Under the pieces are notes generated by a model, which saw only the letters and a list, made by a program, of their open reading frames with translations, searched no databases and had not been told where the DNA came from. A program made the translations under genes and the position numbers. Shown in pieces: positions 36,559-45,218 of a DNA stretch of 64,000 nucleotides (its first letter is position 1; the number at the start of each line of letters is the position of its first letter). Origin of the DNA: Neiella holothuriorum (lineage in GTDB: Bacteria > Pseudomonadota > Gammaproteobacteria > Enterobacterales > Neiellaceae); assembly GCF_019457915.1 (NCBI RefSeq), contig NZ_JAHZSS010000013.1, positions 1 to 64,000 on the forward strand. Reading direction: 5' to 3'.

Positions 36559-38474
36559 TGCAATACAGGCGTGAAGTTGATGGGTTAAGAGCGGTTGCTA
36601 TTCTTCCCGTGCTCTTTTTTCATGCCGATTTGCTGAGTATTCATGGCGGCTTTCTTGGTGTTGATGTCTTTTTCGTGATCAGTGGCTACCTGATCACTTC
36701 TATCTTGCTTGACGAGATCAAAAAGGACCGTTTCTCTATAGTTAGGTTTTATGAGCGCCGGGCTAGGCGCATTATGCCAGCACTATCATTGGTGTTGATC
36801 TTTTCAACCCTAGGGGCTCTGATCTTCTTACCCCCGCAGCCCATGAAGGAGTTTTCTCAAAGCCTAGTTTCTGTAATGGCTTTCGCATCGAATATCTACT
36901 TCTATTTGACCAGCGGTTACTTTTCGCCAAATGCGGAAGATCTATTGTTGCTGCATACTTGGAGCTTAGCCATTGAAGAGCAATTTTATATCTTCTTTCC
37001 TCTGCTTCTGTTACTGCTGAAGGCGAATAAAAAGCTTCTTCAGGGCTCCATCTTCATTATTTTTCTAGCCTCTTTGGCATATTCGATCTATCTGACCAAC
37101 AGAGATCCTAGTGCTAGTTTCTACCTGCTACCTACCAGAGCTTGGGAACTGCTGATGGGAAGCATTGTTGCTATGTATTATGTTAAGGCAGAGCGGCTTG
37201 CAGGCTCTGTGAAAGAATTGCTCTCCGCTGTTGGCTTGGTAGCCTTACTGGGGAGCTATTATTTGATTGATCATTCCTTTAGCCACCCTGGCTGGCCTAC
37301 GGTCATACCCGTAGCGGCGACAGCCATCATCATCGCTTTCTCAAACGGAACTCTGGTTGCTAGGCTTCTTTCCTTCCGGCCATTTGTCTACATTGGCCTG
37401 ATTAGCTATTCCCTCTACCTTTGGCATCAGCCGCTTTTTGCTCTGCTACGACAAAAATCGATTGGCACACCTGAACCTGCCCTCTATGTGATGGCCATGG
37501 CCGTTGTCTTTGCTGTATCTGCGCTGAGTTATCGTTATGTGGAAAGTCCCTTTAGAAATCGCTCTAGAGTGAGCAGGAAGGTGATCTTTACTGCATCTGC
37601 TGCTGCGATTGTATTTTTCTCTTCGGTTGGCTTGGTAGGTCATATCTCTTCGGGGCTGCAAGCTCGTTATGCTAAGGATTTTGAACTGGCTTCTGTTGAG
37701 CACAGCCCAAAAAGAAAAGGGTGTCACACCTCGGGACAGCACTATTTGAGCCCAGAGCAAGCTTGCAGTTATTTTGACGGTAAGGTGACCTGGGCAACTT
37801 TAGGAGATAGCCACATGGTGGAGCTCGCCTATGCATTGGCTCAAGAGCTTAAGACGCAACAATTAGGTGTAAAGCATCTGAGTTTTAGTGCCTGTGTTCC
37901 GGCATACACATTTGACATCGCCATGCCTGGCTGTAGTAACTGGCTTAAGGATTCGGTGGCTTACCTGAATGCGGCTGATGAGATTGAACATGTCGCTGTG
38001 GGGTTTCGGTATGCAACTTTATTTCCTGCACCAGAAATACCTCACTCCAAGCAGCCCCTAGGGTTAGGTGAGCTAAATCGCGCGGAAGTGAATGAGGCCT
38101 ACTGGCAAAGTCTAAAGTCGTTAATTGAGGCTCTTTCTGAAGCTGGAAAGCAGGTTTACCTCATCTATCCGATACCTGAGTTGCCTCTTGATATTAAAAG
38201 GGGCTCCTTTCCGTTCTCTATCTTCCACACGACACCTTGGCTCAATCTAGGTCATGCCTCCGAATTTGAGCAGTATGCTGAGCGTAACCAGTTTGTATTG
38301 CAGCGCTTTGAACAACTCCAGTCGGAGAATGTGCACAAGGTGAAAAGCTTTAATGTTATTTGCCCGCAAGGAATTTGTCCCGCCGAAAAAGATGGGCGTT
38401 CGCTCTACTTTGATGATGACCATTTAAGTCTTTATGGAGCGGGACTATTAGCCCAAGAGCTCCTTCGGCAATAG
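36558..38474 (+). CDS. OafA/YrhL-type acyltransferase with SGNH domain
   Basis: A 638-aa two-domain O-acetyltransferase. The N-terminal half (about 1-360) is a polytopic acyltransferase-3 domain starting YRREVDGLRAVAILPVLFFH, with GVDVFFVISGYLITS and RFYERRARRIMPAL. The C-terminal periplasmic half is an SGNH domain with LGDSHMVEL (nucleophile Ser) and the Asp-His pair DDDHLSLYGAG. This architecture acetylates exported O-antigen or EPS by relay from the membrane domain to the SGNH domain. It ends the plus-strand operon; its stop codon touches the stop of the convergent SGNH gene at 38475. Confidence 0.9.
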   Translation: MQYRREVDGLRAVAILPVLFFHADLLSIHGGFLGVDVFFVISGYLITSILLDEIKKDRFSIVRFYERRARRIMPALSLVLIFSTLGALIFLPPQPMKEFSQSLVSVMAFASNIYFYLTSGYFSPNAEDLLLLHTWSLAIEEQFYIFFPLLLLLLKANKKLLQGSIFIIFLASLAYSIYLTNRDPSASFYLLPTRAWELLMGSIVAMYYVKAERLAGSVKELLSAVGLVALLGSYYLIDHSFSHPGWPTVIPVAATAIIIAFSNGTLVARLLSFRPFVYIGLISYSLYLWHQPLFALLRQKSIGTPEPALYVMAMAVVFAVSALSYRYVESPFRNRSRVSRKVIFTASAAAIVFFSSVGLVGHISSGLQARYAKDFELASVEHSPKRKGCHTSGQHYLSPEQACSYFDGKVTWATLGDSHMVELAYALAQELKTQQLGVKHLSFSACVPAYTFDIAMPGCSNWLKDSVAYLNAADEIEHVAVGFRYATLFPAPEIPHSKQPLGLGELNRAEVNEAYWQSLKSLIEALSEAGKQVYLIYPIPELPLDIKRGSFPFSIFHTTPWLNLGHASEFEQYAERNQFVLQRFEQLQSENVHKVKSFNVICPQGICPAEKDGRSLYFDDDHLSLYGAGLLAQELLRQ

Positions 38475-39470
38475 CTAATTAGCGTTGTAATAGCTTACTA
38501 GCGCCTGAGTTAATTGCTCTGTCGCAACTTGGGTACCCTTCGAGTTTAGGTGGCCCAGGTCGGCCCAGACTTCCGGTCTAGCATAAAAGTCATAGCCCAG
38601 ATTAATAAGCTCAGCATGCTGGCTGTAGATGTCTCTAAGCGGTGGGTAAGTAGTGTTGTAATCTGGCAGGTAGAAGAACTTCACATCAACCTGATGAGTG
38701 GCCAGCAGAGCGATCATATCCTTAAAGTAGCTGTTGTTTGCGTTAAAGAAGACCGACTCTTTGAGCGAGCCCACCTGATTGTATTTGTAGGGAGCGGAAT
38801 AGCCTTTACGCTTTCTAGCACGATCGAGCCACTCCTTCGTCTTCTCTCGATCCGACTGGGTGATCCTGTCCATATCGTTACCGCTAGCATAATGCTCACC
38901 TGAATAGTTCGCTGGGTCGAACTCCCCCTGGTAGTTAAATAGTTCCGGCCATAGCGAAACCAGAGAGAGTTTGAAGTTTCGGCCTGGCAAGCGATAGAGA
39001 TTGTCGATATACCTCAAATTGACAAACAGCGGTGCCTGAATCAAATCGACAGCAGGCGCCAAATAGTGGGTGCCGGGGTGCAGGTCTCGCGCTTCAGACT
39101 CTCTAACCTCTAAGATCACCAGATCGGGCTTTTTCTGCGACAGCAGCATCTTCATCAGGGAGTAATGCATATCTCGCCCAAGCTGAGGAATAGCAAAATT
39201 GCTGATGTGAATCGTTTTGCCTAACTCCTGCTCTAAATTGGCTTGTAACTTAGGAGCTTTGGCCGCCATCAGTGTATGGGAGGTGCCAAAAAAGGCGACA
39301 TTCACCGGTGTTTCGTCAAAGCTGGCGCGCTCATAGAGCCATTTGGATTTGGCGTATACACCCGTTTTAATGCTTTGGTATCGTACGTAGTCGCTATGGG
39401 GAAGCAACAGCATACTGACCAGCAGGAGCGCTGAGGAGAGGGTGACTTTGATCCAGAAGCTTCTAATCAT
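38475..39470 (-). CDS. AlgJ/AlgX-like SGNH-fold acetylation protein
   Basis: A 331-aa periplasmic protein with an N-terminal signal anchor (about 8-23), an SGNH-like GTSH motif (NVAFFGTSHTLMAA) and the late DLGHLNSKGTQ, which supplies the Asp-His pair. It lies 2 bp downstream of an MBOAT gene, and the pair matches the AlgI plus AlgJ/AlgX acetylation arrangement: the MBOAT exports acetyl and the SGNH protein transfers it. It is the last gene of the minus-strand XrtA operon and converges with the plus-strand operon with no intergenic base. Confidence 0.8.
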   Translation of the reverse strand: MIRSFWIKVTLSSALLLVSMLLLPHSDYVRYQSIKTGVYAKSKWLYERASFDETPVNVAFFGTSHTLMAAKAPKLQANLEQELGKTIHISNFAIPQLGRDMHYSLMKMLLSQKKPDLVILEVRESEARDLHPGTHYLAPAVDLIQAPLFVNLRYIDNLYRLPGRNFKLSLVSLWPELFNYQGEFDPANYSGEHYASGNDMDRITQSDREKTKEWLDRARKRKGYSAPYKYNQVGSLKESVFFNANNSYFKDMIALLATHQVDVKFFYLPDYNTTYPPLRDIYSQHAELINLGYDFYARPEVWADLGHLNSKGTQVATEQLTQALVSYYNAN

Positions 39471-39472
39471 GA

Positions 39473-40918
39473 CTAAAAGTTAAAGTAGATAAAGACCGAA
39501 GGCTCAGGCAAAAAGGCCATGGAGAGAGCCACCATTAGGCTGACAACGACCACCATCAAAGGACTCTTAAGCAGCTGATCCGTATTGAACTTGATGGTTT
39601 CAAGATTGCACTCCACTCCCGTGTAGCCAATCCACTTGCCAAAGTTTGGCAGGGCCCAGATACAGAAAAAGCCAATTAGTAGGAAGGTGATGTGTAGCAG
39701 TTGGTTGAGTTCAAAGCTCTGCATGAGCGCTGATGATTGACCCAGCATGGAAAGTACAATCGTATTGGCGGTAGAAAGCTCTTCGGCGCGGAAATAGACC
39801 CAGGCAAACACAACGGCGAGGAATGTAAGTATCACGCCAACCATCCGGTGCAACCGAACACCTGGCAGGTAGTGTTGCATAGCGTGATTCACGAGCAGGT
39901 AAAAACCGTGCAAGCCACCCCAAATAATGAAGCCCCAGCCAGCACCATGCCACAGGCCACCGATGAGCATTGTGAGCATTAAGTTGATGTAGCGCCGGCT
40001 TTCTCCTTTGCGGTTGCCTCCTAGTGCGATGTAGAGGTAGTCGCGAAGGAAGCGTGAGAGCGTCATGTGCCAGCGGCGCCAAAAATCAATGATATTGGCT
40101 GCCTTGTAGGGTGAATTGAAGTTGACCGGGAGTTTGATACCTAAGATTAAGCCTAAGCCGATCGCCATTTCTGAGTAGGCGGAAAAGTCGAAATAGAGCT
40201 GGAAGGTGTAGGCTAATGCGCCAATCCAGGCCGTTAGTGTATCAATGCTTTCCGGCTCTGCGGCGGTAAAAATCGGGTTGGCGATAAGGGCAAAGTTATC
40301 AGCCAATAGGATCTTCTTGAACAGGCCAATAATGAAAAAAATCACGCCGATGCTGATCAGGTGAGGATCGATCTTACGATTTAGTAAGTTCGAGATCTGC
40401 GGCATGATCTCTTTGTGGTGAACAATAGGGCCGGCAATGAGCTGAGGGAAAAAACAGACAAAAAGTGAGTACTCATTGAGCTTGTACTGTGCGTCGCGGT
40501 ATTTGTAGGAGTCCACCAAATAGGCAATTTGTTGGAAAGTGTAGAACGAGATCCCTACGGGGAGTACGAGCTTATCAAAACTAATGTCATTGCCAGTCAG
40601 GCCATTGTAGATCCCGCCAAAAAAGTACATGTACTTGAAATAGGTGATAATGGCTAGGTTAAAGATGATGCCAAGCCACATCAGTCGAAAGCTAGTGGTG
40701 TCAGAACCACTCTGGATCTTTGAGGAGAGGAAGTAGTTCACTAAAATCGAGCCGACGATGATGTAGGCATGCTCAAGGTTCGGTAGCACATAAAAAATCA
40801 GCGACGTGAACAGCAAGCAGTTGACAAGACTAACCTTGCCGCTCTTGGTGCCAAGCCAGATGAACAGCAAGGTTAGCGGCAAAAAGACAAAGATAAATTC
40901 AACTGATGGAAATAACAC
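39473..40918 (-). CDS. MBOAT O-acyltransferase (AlgI/DltB-like)
   Basis: A 481-aa polytopic inner-membrane protein of the MBOAT family. Key segments are DFSAYSEMAIGLGLILG, FWRRWHMTLSRFLRDYLY, LGGNRKGESRRY and GGLWHGAGWGFIIWGGLHG, with the catalytic His in the last. It passes an acyl group, usually acetyl, across the membrane to the adjacent SGNH protein for O-acetylation of the exported polysaccharide. Together with the beta-helix gene 20 bp upstream and the SGNH gene 2 bp downstream it forms a cassette like algG-algI-algJ, inside the XrtA operon. Confidence 0.9.
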   Translation of the reverse strand: MLFPSVEFIFVFLPLTLLFIWLGTKSGKVSLVNCLLFTSLIFYVLPNLEHAYIIVGSILVNYFLSSKIQSGSDTTSFRLMWLGIIFNLAIITYFKYMYFFGGIYNGLTGNDISFDKLVLPVGISFYTFQQIAYLVDSYKYRDAQYKLNEYSLFVCFFPQLIAGPIVHHKEIMPQISNLLNRKIDPHLISIGVIFFIIGLFKKILLADNFALIANPIFTAAEPESIDTLTAWIGALAYTFQLYFDFSAYSEMAIGLGLILGIKLPVNFNSPYKAANIIDFWRRWHMTLSRFLRDYLYIALGGNRKGESRRYINLMLTMLIGGLWHGAGWGFIIWGGLHGFYLLVNHAMQHYLPGVRLHRMVGVILTFLAVVFAWVYFRAEELSTANTIVLSMLGQSSALMQSFELNQLLHITFLLIGFFCIWALPNFGKWIGYTGVECNLETIKFNTDQLLKSPLMVVVVSLMVALSMAFLPEPSVFIYFNF

Positions 40919-40938
40919 TTCCTTATGCCCCTATTAGC

Positions 40939-42312
40939 TCAAAGCCCGTTGCTTTTATAAGCAAAGGTTGAAGCTAGGTGAGTAGTTATTTCTTTTTCAA
41001 TAAAGTAAGGTAAATTGCTGCGTTCGATGTGTTGTGCCAGTGCATTTGCGTACTTTTCTCTCGAAAGCTGCTCGCTGTTCCCTCTCATGGAAGAGGTTCC
41101 GCCGCCATTTCGTGAAGCGATCTTCTTATTGGTTTTGTTGCCTTCGATCACAGTGTCGAAAGTCGAGTTAAATCTGTATTCAATAGCGCGGTCGTAATTG
41201 TGCTCAAGAAAAACGTGGTTATTTAGAATCTTAGTGTAAGGACTTTGCTCTAGGATAATGCCTGAATCAGCAAATGGATCGGCATTGCTGGAATGATATA
41301 TAAAGTTGTTTTTAATTATTCCACCGAAATGGGAGAATTTGATATTGGAGTGTTGGTTTTGTTTGAACATGCCAAAGCCGATGCCGCGGTCCGAATCAAT
41401 GATCATGTTGCCTTCTACTATGGTGCCTTCAGAGTTGTTCCAGATGTGAATTGCATGTTCGGCAATACGCTTACCAGGACTGGCTATGTCTAAAAACAGA
41501 TTGTTTCGGATTTGCCAGTTTTTAATGCCGTGGGCATCTATGCCGCCAATGTAGTAATTCGGGCCTATGCCTTCGGTATAGCGGAATATGCAATTTTCAA
41601 CGATACCCGAATGGGAGAAGTTATTGGGCTTGTTGCGCTTGTCGTAACTGACCTTAATTAGTTGTTCGTAGCCGTTTTCGATTATGCAGTTACGAACAAT
41701 CGGAAAGTTAGCCTGTCGCTCAGAACGAATTTGAATAATGTGATTTGGGCTCTTCTTCAGCGTAATACCATCTAAAACAAAGCCACTGCTATTAACATTA
41801 ATGAGGTTAATAGCCTTATGGAGCTTAATCATGCCTTTGCCAGCAAATATCACGCTACTGGGATGTTGGGACTTTGATAGCAGCATAATGTTGGGCTGAT
41901 TTATAGTGATGCCCCTTTTAAATTGATAAATCCCATCAGCAAAGTAAAAGGCTGTCTTAGGCTTCAATTTTTTTAGAGCTAGGATGAATTCCCTGCTAGT
42001 TTTGATATCGACAACGCTATAATCTGCGGGAGGTTTGATCTGCATATTTGATGTCAGTAGGTGCGCGTGAGAGTTGGGGATTAACTGACTGGGCTGGTGG
42101 TTTTTGAGTTCGTAATTATTCGTTGGGAACGGTGATGAGACCGCGGCAAATTGCTTCGCCTTATTCGCTACTTTGGAAACCGAAGCATCGCCTTTATAAA
42201 AGAGAGCGGCTATCAAAGCTACGGCAAAAAAACCAAGCCCAAAACTGAGGCCTAGCAGAAATAAATTGATCATCTTGACAATAAGCTGTCTTAATTGATT
42301 AACCATGCTCAT
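40939..42312 (-). CDS. Right-handed parallel beta-helix protein, membrane-anchored
   Basis: A 457-aa protein with one N-terminal transmembrane helix (about 14-38) and a periplasmic body of repeating N-x-I/F-x-D/G coils (LINVNSSGFVLDGITLKK, IVRNCIIENGYEQL, IRNNLFLDIASP, VEGNMIIDSDRGIG), as in pectate-lyase-like and AlgG-type proteins. It may be an epimerase or lyase, or may bind the nascent chain during export. I see no confirmed catalytic set. It lies between acetyltransferase genes in the XrtA operon, and overlaps the upstream LbH gene by 14 bp. Confidence 0.75.
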   Translation of the reverse strand: MSMVNQLRQLIVKMINLFLLGLSFGLGFFAVALIAALFYKGDASVSKVANKAKQFAAVSSPFPTNNYELKNHQPSQLIPNSHAHLLTSNMQIKPPADYSVVDIKTSREFILALKKLKPKTAFYFADGIYQFKRGITINQPNIMLLSKSQHPSSVIFAGKGMIKLHKAINLINVNSSGFVLDGITLKKSPNHIIQIRSERQANFPIVRNCIIENGYEQLIKVSYDKRNKPNNFSHSGIVENCIFRYTEGIGPNYYIGGIDAHGIKNWQIRNNLFLDIASPGKRIAEHAIHIWNNSEGTIVEGNMIIDSDRGIGFGMFKQNQHSNIKFSHFGGIIKNNFIYHSSNADPFADSGIILEQSPYTKILNNHVFLEHNYDRAIEYRFNSTFDTVIEGNKTNKKIASRNGGGTSSMRGNSEQLSREKYANALAQHIERSNLPYFIEKEITTHLASTFAYKSNGL

Positions 42313-42898
42313 TCCGTCTGTACTGAACTACGTGGCAGGGGTTACCATGAGCTATTGAGTTGGCAGGAAGAGCTTTAGTCACGACAGAACCAGCCCCCAC
42401 GATGCAATTGTTTCCAATATTAGCCATGACCAGAGTTCCGTTGCCCAACCAGCAGTTTTCACCGATAGAAACTTTTTCGAAGCTTCCTCCCTGCTCCCGA
42501 ATCGGGGTGCTCAGGTCGTCGAATTTGTGTTGCCCTTTGCCGCTCATGATGTGAACGCCACTTCCCAAAAGAGTATTCTTTCCGATGGAACTGCGGCCTA
42601 TATTACATTGTGGGCCGATATATGCTCCGGAACCGATCTCAGTATCTCGCTGAGACAATAGCGTTCCAAAACAGATGATGGCATCGGGGCTACAGCTGGT
42701 TAGCGTAAACCGATAAAATCCCGACCGCAAATAGCAGCTGATTTTGCCGGGCAGTAAGCTTAGTAGCTGACTAAAGCTTGAAATCAACTCGTCTCGATTA
42801 GCAATTTGCGCTAAGGCAAAGTAACAAAACGTGACAGGACTAATAAGTATGGCAGTTATAGCGAAAAATATCGGCTTGATTACAACTTTCAACCTCAT
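42299..42898 (-). CDS. Hexapeptide-repeat acyltransferase, membrane-associated
   Basis: A 199-aa protein with an N-terminal hydrophobic helix (about 7-30) followed by left-handed beta-helix repeats (TEIGSGAYIGPQCNIGRSSI, KNTLLGSGVHIMSG, VSIGENCWLGNGTLVMANIG, NCIVGAGSVVTKALP) ending in IAHGNPCHVVQYR. It is an O-acetyltransferase of the serine-acetyltransferase-like set; the membrane helix suggests action on a lipid-linked sugar. Overlaps the FkbM gene by 4 bp and the beta-helix gene by 14 bp, supporting a single transcript. Confidence 0.84.
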   Translation of the reverse strand: MRLKVVIKPIFFAITAILISPVTFCYFALAQIANRDELISSFSQLLSLLPGKISCYLRSGFYRFTLTSCSPDAIICFGTLLSQRDTEIGSGAYIGPQCNIGRSSIGKNTLLGSGVHIMSGKGQHKFDDLSTPIREQGGSFEKVSIGENCWLGNGTLVMANIGNNCIVGAGSVVTKALPANSIAHGNPCHVVQYRRNEHG

Positions 42899-43773
42899 TG
42901 ACTAACACCTATAATGTCATATTGTTGCTGTTCGAATTGCTCGAAAAACAGCTTGCTTCGGTCGACTTCACTGCTACCTATTGCTGGTACAAACCACTTA
43001 AATGGGCGCAATGCTTCCGCTGCTTCGAACAAAAGTTCTGGTGTCTGGTCATTGCGCGTCAATACTTTTGGATGCACTTCGAGTAATAGTACAACCCTGC
43101 TTGCTTGCTTGATTGTGTGGCTGGCTCCGGCAAAAAACTGCATTTCTTGGCCTTCGACATCTAATTTTACAGCCAATCGATCGCTTGGTTCCGGCTGGAG
43201 GAGTTTAATCAAACTGTCAAGTTTAAATACTTGTGTTTGCCCTGGTTGCCCATAGCTTATTGAACCGCCATGATCAGATATGGTAGTTGCGTTGCATTGA
43301 AGCATTGCTGAACCGTCATAGTCCGATATGGCAGCATTGATTGTGCTCCCGTGAACAGGTAACGCAGCAATATTTTTTTGCAACAGCTGATATGCTGCGG
43401 GATTAGGTTCAATTGCGAGAAGTTGCTTGATATTGGGGCAGTTTTGGGCAACGGCCAAAGATACTACGCCCACATCGGCGCCCAGATCGATAAAATCAAA
43501 AGGCTGCCCGAAGGCGTTCAACTGTTCCGTAAATGGAATAATTTCTTCGGGATAATATTGTGCAGGGCCTTTTTCGAGCCAAAAGCACCATTGATCCCAA
43601 GGCACGTCGAAAGGGCGGCCTGAAAAATAATGGCGAATTACTTTATTTGCCATCATGCGACGTGTTTTTTGCCAAAACCGATATTTGAGCGGAGCATTGC
43701 TGCACTGATACCAAGCGATTAACTTATTCAGTGCATAGGGAAGTGGTGAGTATGAGTCTATTCGGTTTCCCAC
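42895..43773 (-). CDS. FkbM-family methyltransferase
   Basis: A 292-aa SAM-dependent methyltransferase of the FkbM family. The SAM site is FDFIDLGADVGVVSLAVA, the acidic strand LLAIEPNPAAYQLLQKNIA and the later LDVEGQEMQFFAGA block is characteristic of the family. It probably O-methylates a sugar hydroxyl of the EPS. It overlaps the exosortase stop by 16 bp, so it is translated from the same message. No membrane helix. Confidence 0.87.
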   Translation of the reverse strand: MGNRIDSYSPLPYALNKLIAWYQCSNAPLKYRFWQKTRRMMANKVIRHYFSGRPFDVPWDQWCFWLEKGPAQYYPEEIIPFTEQLNAFGQPFDFIDLGADVGVVSLAVAQNCPNIKQLLAIEPNPAAYQLLQKNIAALPVHGSTINAAISDYDGSAMLQCNATTISDHGGSISYGQPGQTQVFKLDSLIKLLQPEPSDRLAVKLDVEGQEMQFFAGASHTIKQASRVVLLLEVHPKVLTRNDQTPELLFEAAEALRPFKWFVPAIGSSEVDRSKLFFEQFEQQQYDIIGVSQ

Positions 43774-45218
43774 AAGTTCCCCACTTGTTGTATTTCTACC
43801 ATGGCTCGTTTTAATCTTGTTTTGCTATTTGAACTGGTTCTGGTGGCTAAAATGACGATGGCTCCCGAATCGCGGCCGGAAGTAAGTGTCCTCCATGACT
43901 GGTTCAGTTTCACCTCAGTAGCGTTCGCTGACCGATATCTGGGGAGTTGGTACCAGTAATAAAGAGTGAATTTATCGCCTGTTGTTGAAGTGATCTGGTA
44001 TTCGCCATAGCTAGCTTCACCATTATCGACTAGCCGATGCTTTATTGGCGTAAAATGATCTCTATCGAAAAATTGATTGTGGTAATTGACCAGCTCTTGT
44101 TCTTGAATATTTTTCGAGTATAGGGCGATATAAATTTCGACTGCAGGCGCACTCCCGCGGGCTATCCCTTCATAATAATCGTCAGCGTTAACAAAGTTAG
44201 GGCGCCAAGAAGATAGTTCGCCCGATTGAAAGTGATTTGGTAGTTTATTTGTATTAATCGCTAAGATTGTCGTTGGCTGATTGGACCGATTTGTTTCATA
44301 TGCCGTGATAGAGATTGCTGCTATTAACGAAGCTAACAATACACTATAAGAATGCGCTTTAGATGGCCCTGCTCCTAGAGTACGGATCTTAGAAGGAGGC
44401 TCCGCCATTGATTGGCGCCAATAGTTACCAACCCAAAATAATAGAAACATCACAATACCAAAGAAGACCCAGCCGTAAAGCAAATGATCAACGCCGGTAG
44501 CAAGTTTCATATCGCTAATATAAGCAATTAAAACGATAAAGTAGGCGCGAATGCCATTAGCAATAACTGGCAAAATTGCCGCTATGGCTAAAAATAATAA
44601 TTGGCGTTTAAGTGAATGATATTGCAGGTGGGCAAACAGGGTTCCTAAAGCAACTGACGCAATCAGATAACGAATACCTGAGCAGGCCACTGCTACTTCA
44701 AACATGCCGTTAGGAATTGCTAAATAGAGCCCCTCCCTAAACACAGGAATCCCGGTTGAAGCAAGCAAGAATACCGAAATATCGGCGGTAAAAATTTGCA
44801 ACTGAGGAACGATCTCATCGCCAATTGGCACCATGAAAAACAGGTAACACAAAGGAAACCAACCAACACGAAAGAAGTCGTGGCCAAGCAATGCCCACAC
44901 AGCAAAAAATAACCAGCTTATAACTGCAAACTGAGCTGCGATCTGAATGCCCGTCAAGGAACCAGCAAACCACAGAAGACTTGATAGCAATACCGGAATT
45001 AATAACAAAGGTACTGGTTTATAGTGAACCTCAGCAAGCATAAAACGCCGGCGCCACATCAACCATAAACTAATTGGCGCGATGATATAGCAGTGCTGAA
45101 ATGTGTCTGAACTACTCCATGAATTCACCAAGCTGATTAATGTTGCGTTAAATAATGTAAACCAGGAGATCAGTAGGATAGCGATTTGCACTAGGACAAG
45201 TTTGGCGAATAATGGCAT
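43758..45218 (-). CDS. xrtA: Exosortase A fused to an EpsI domain
   Basis: A membrane-embedded cysteine transpeptidase/protease that cleaves PEP-CTERM proteins. It has eight or so helices and the catalytic set Cys179 (VACSGIRYL), Arg224 (NGIRAYFIVL) and His245 (GVDHLLYGW), followed by an EpsI domain in the C-terminal periplasmic part (about 290-486: HFQSGELSSWRPNF, RGSAPAVEIYIALY). Such fusion is normal for XrtA. I start it at the ATG 45218, whose A is shared with the preceding stop (TAATG); the frame to 45269 is an overlong extension. It lies in the middle of the minus-strand EPS operon. Substrate seen here: the PEP-CTERM protein at 4034. Confidence 0.93.
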   Translation of the reverse strand: MPLFAKLVLVQIAILLISWFTLFNATLISLVNSWSSSDTFQHCYIIAPISLWLMWRRRFMLAEVHYKPVPLLLIPVLLSSLLWFAGSLTGIQIAAQFAVISWLFFAVWALLGHDFFRVGWFPLCYLFFMVPIGDEIVPQLQIFTADISVFLLASTGIPVFREGLYLAIPNGMFEVAVACSGIRYLIASVALGTLFAHLQYHSLKRQLLFLAIAAILPVIANGIRAYFIVLIAYISDMKLATGVDHLLYGWVFFGIVMFLLFWVGNYWRQSMAEPPSKIRTLGAGPSKAHSYSVLLASLIAAISITAYETNRSNQPTTILAINTNKLPNHFQSGELSSWRPNFVNADDYYEGIARGSAPAVEIYIALYSKNIQEQELVNYHNQFFDRDHFTPIKHRLVDNGEASYGEYQITSTTGDKFTLYYWYQLPRYRSANATEVKLNQSWRTLTSGRDSGAIVILATRTSSNSKTRLKRAMVEIQQVGNLWETE

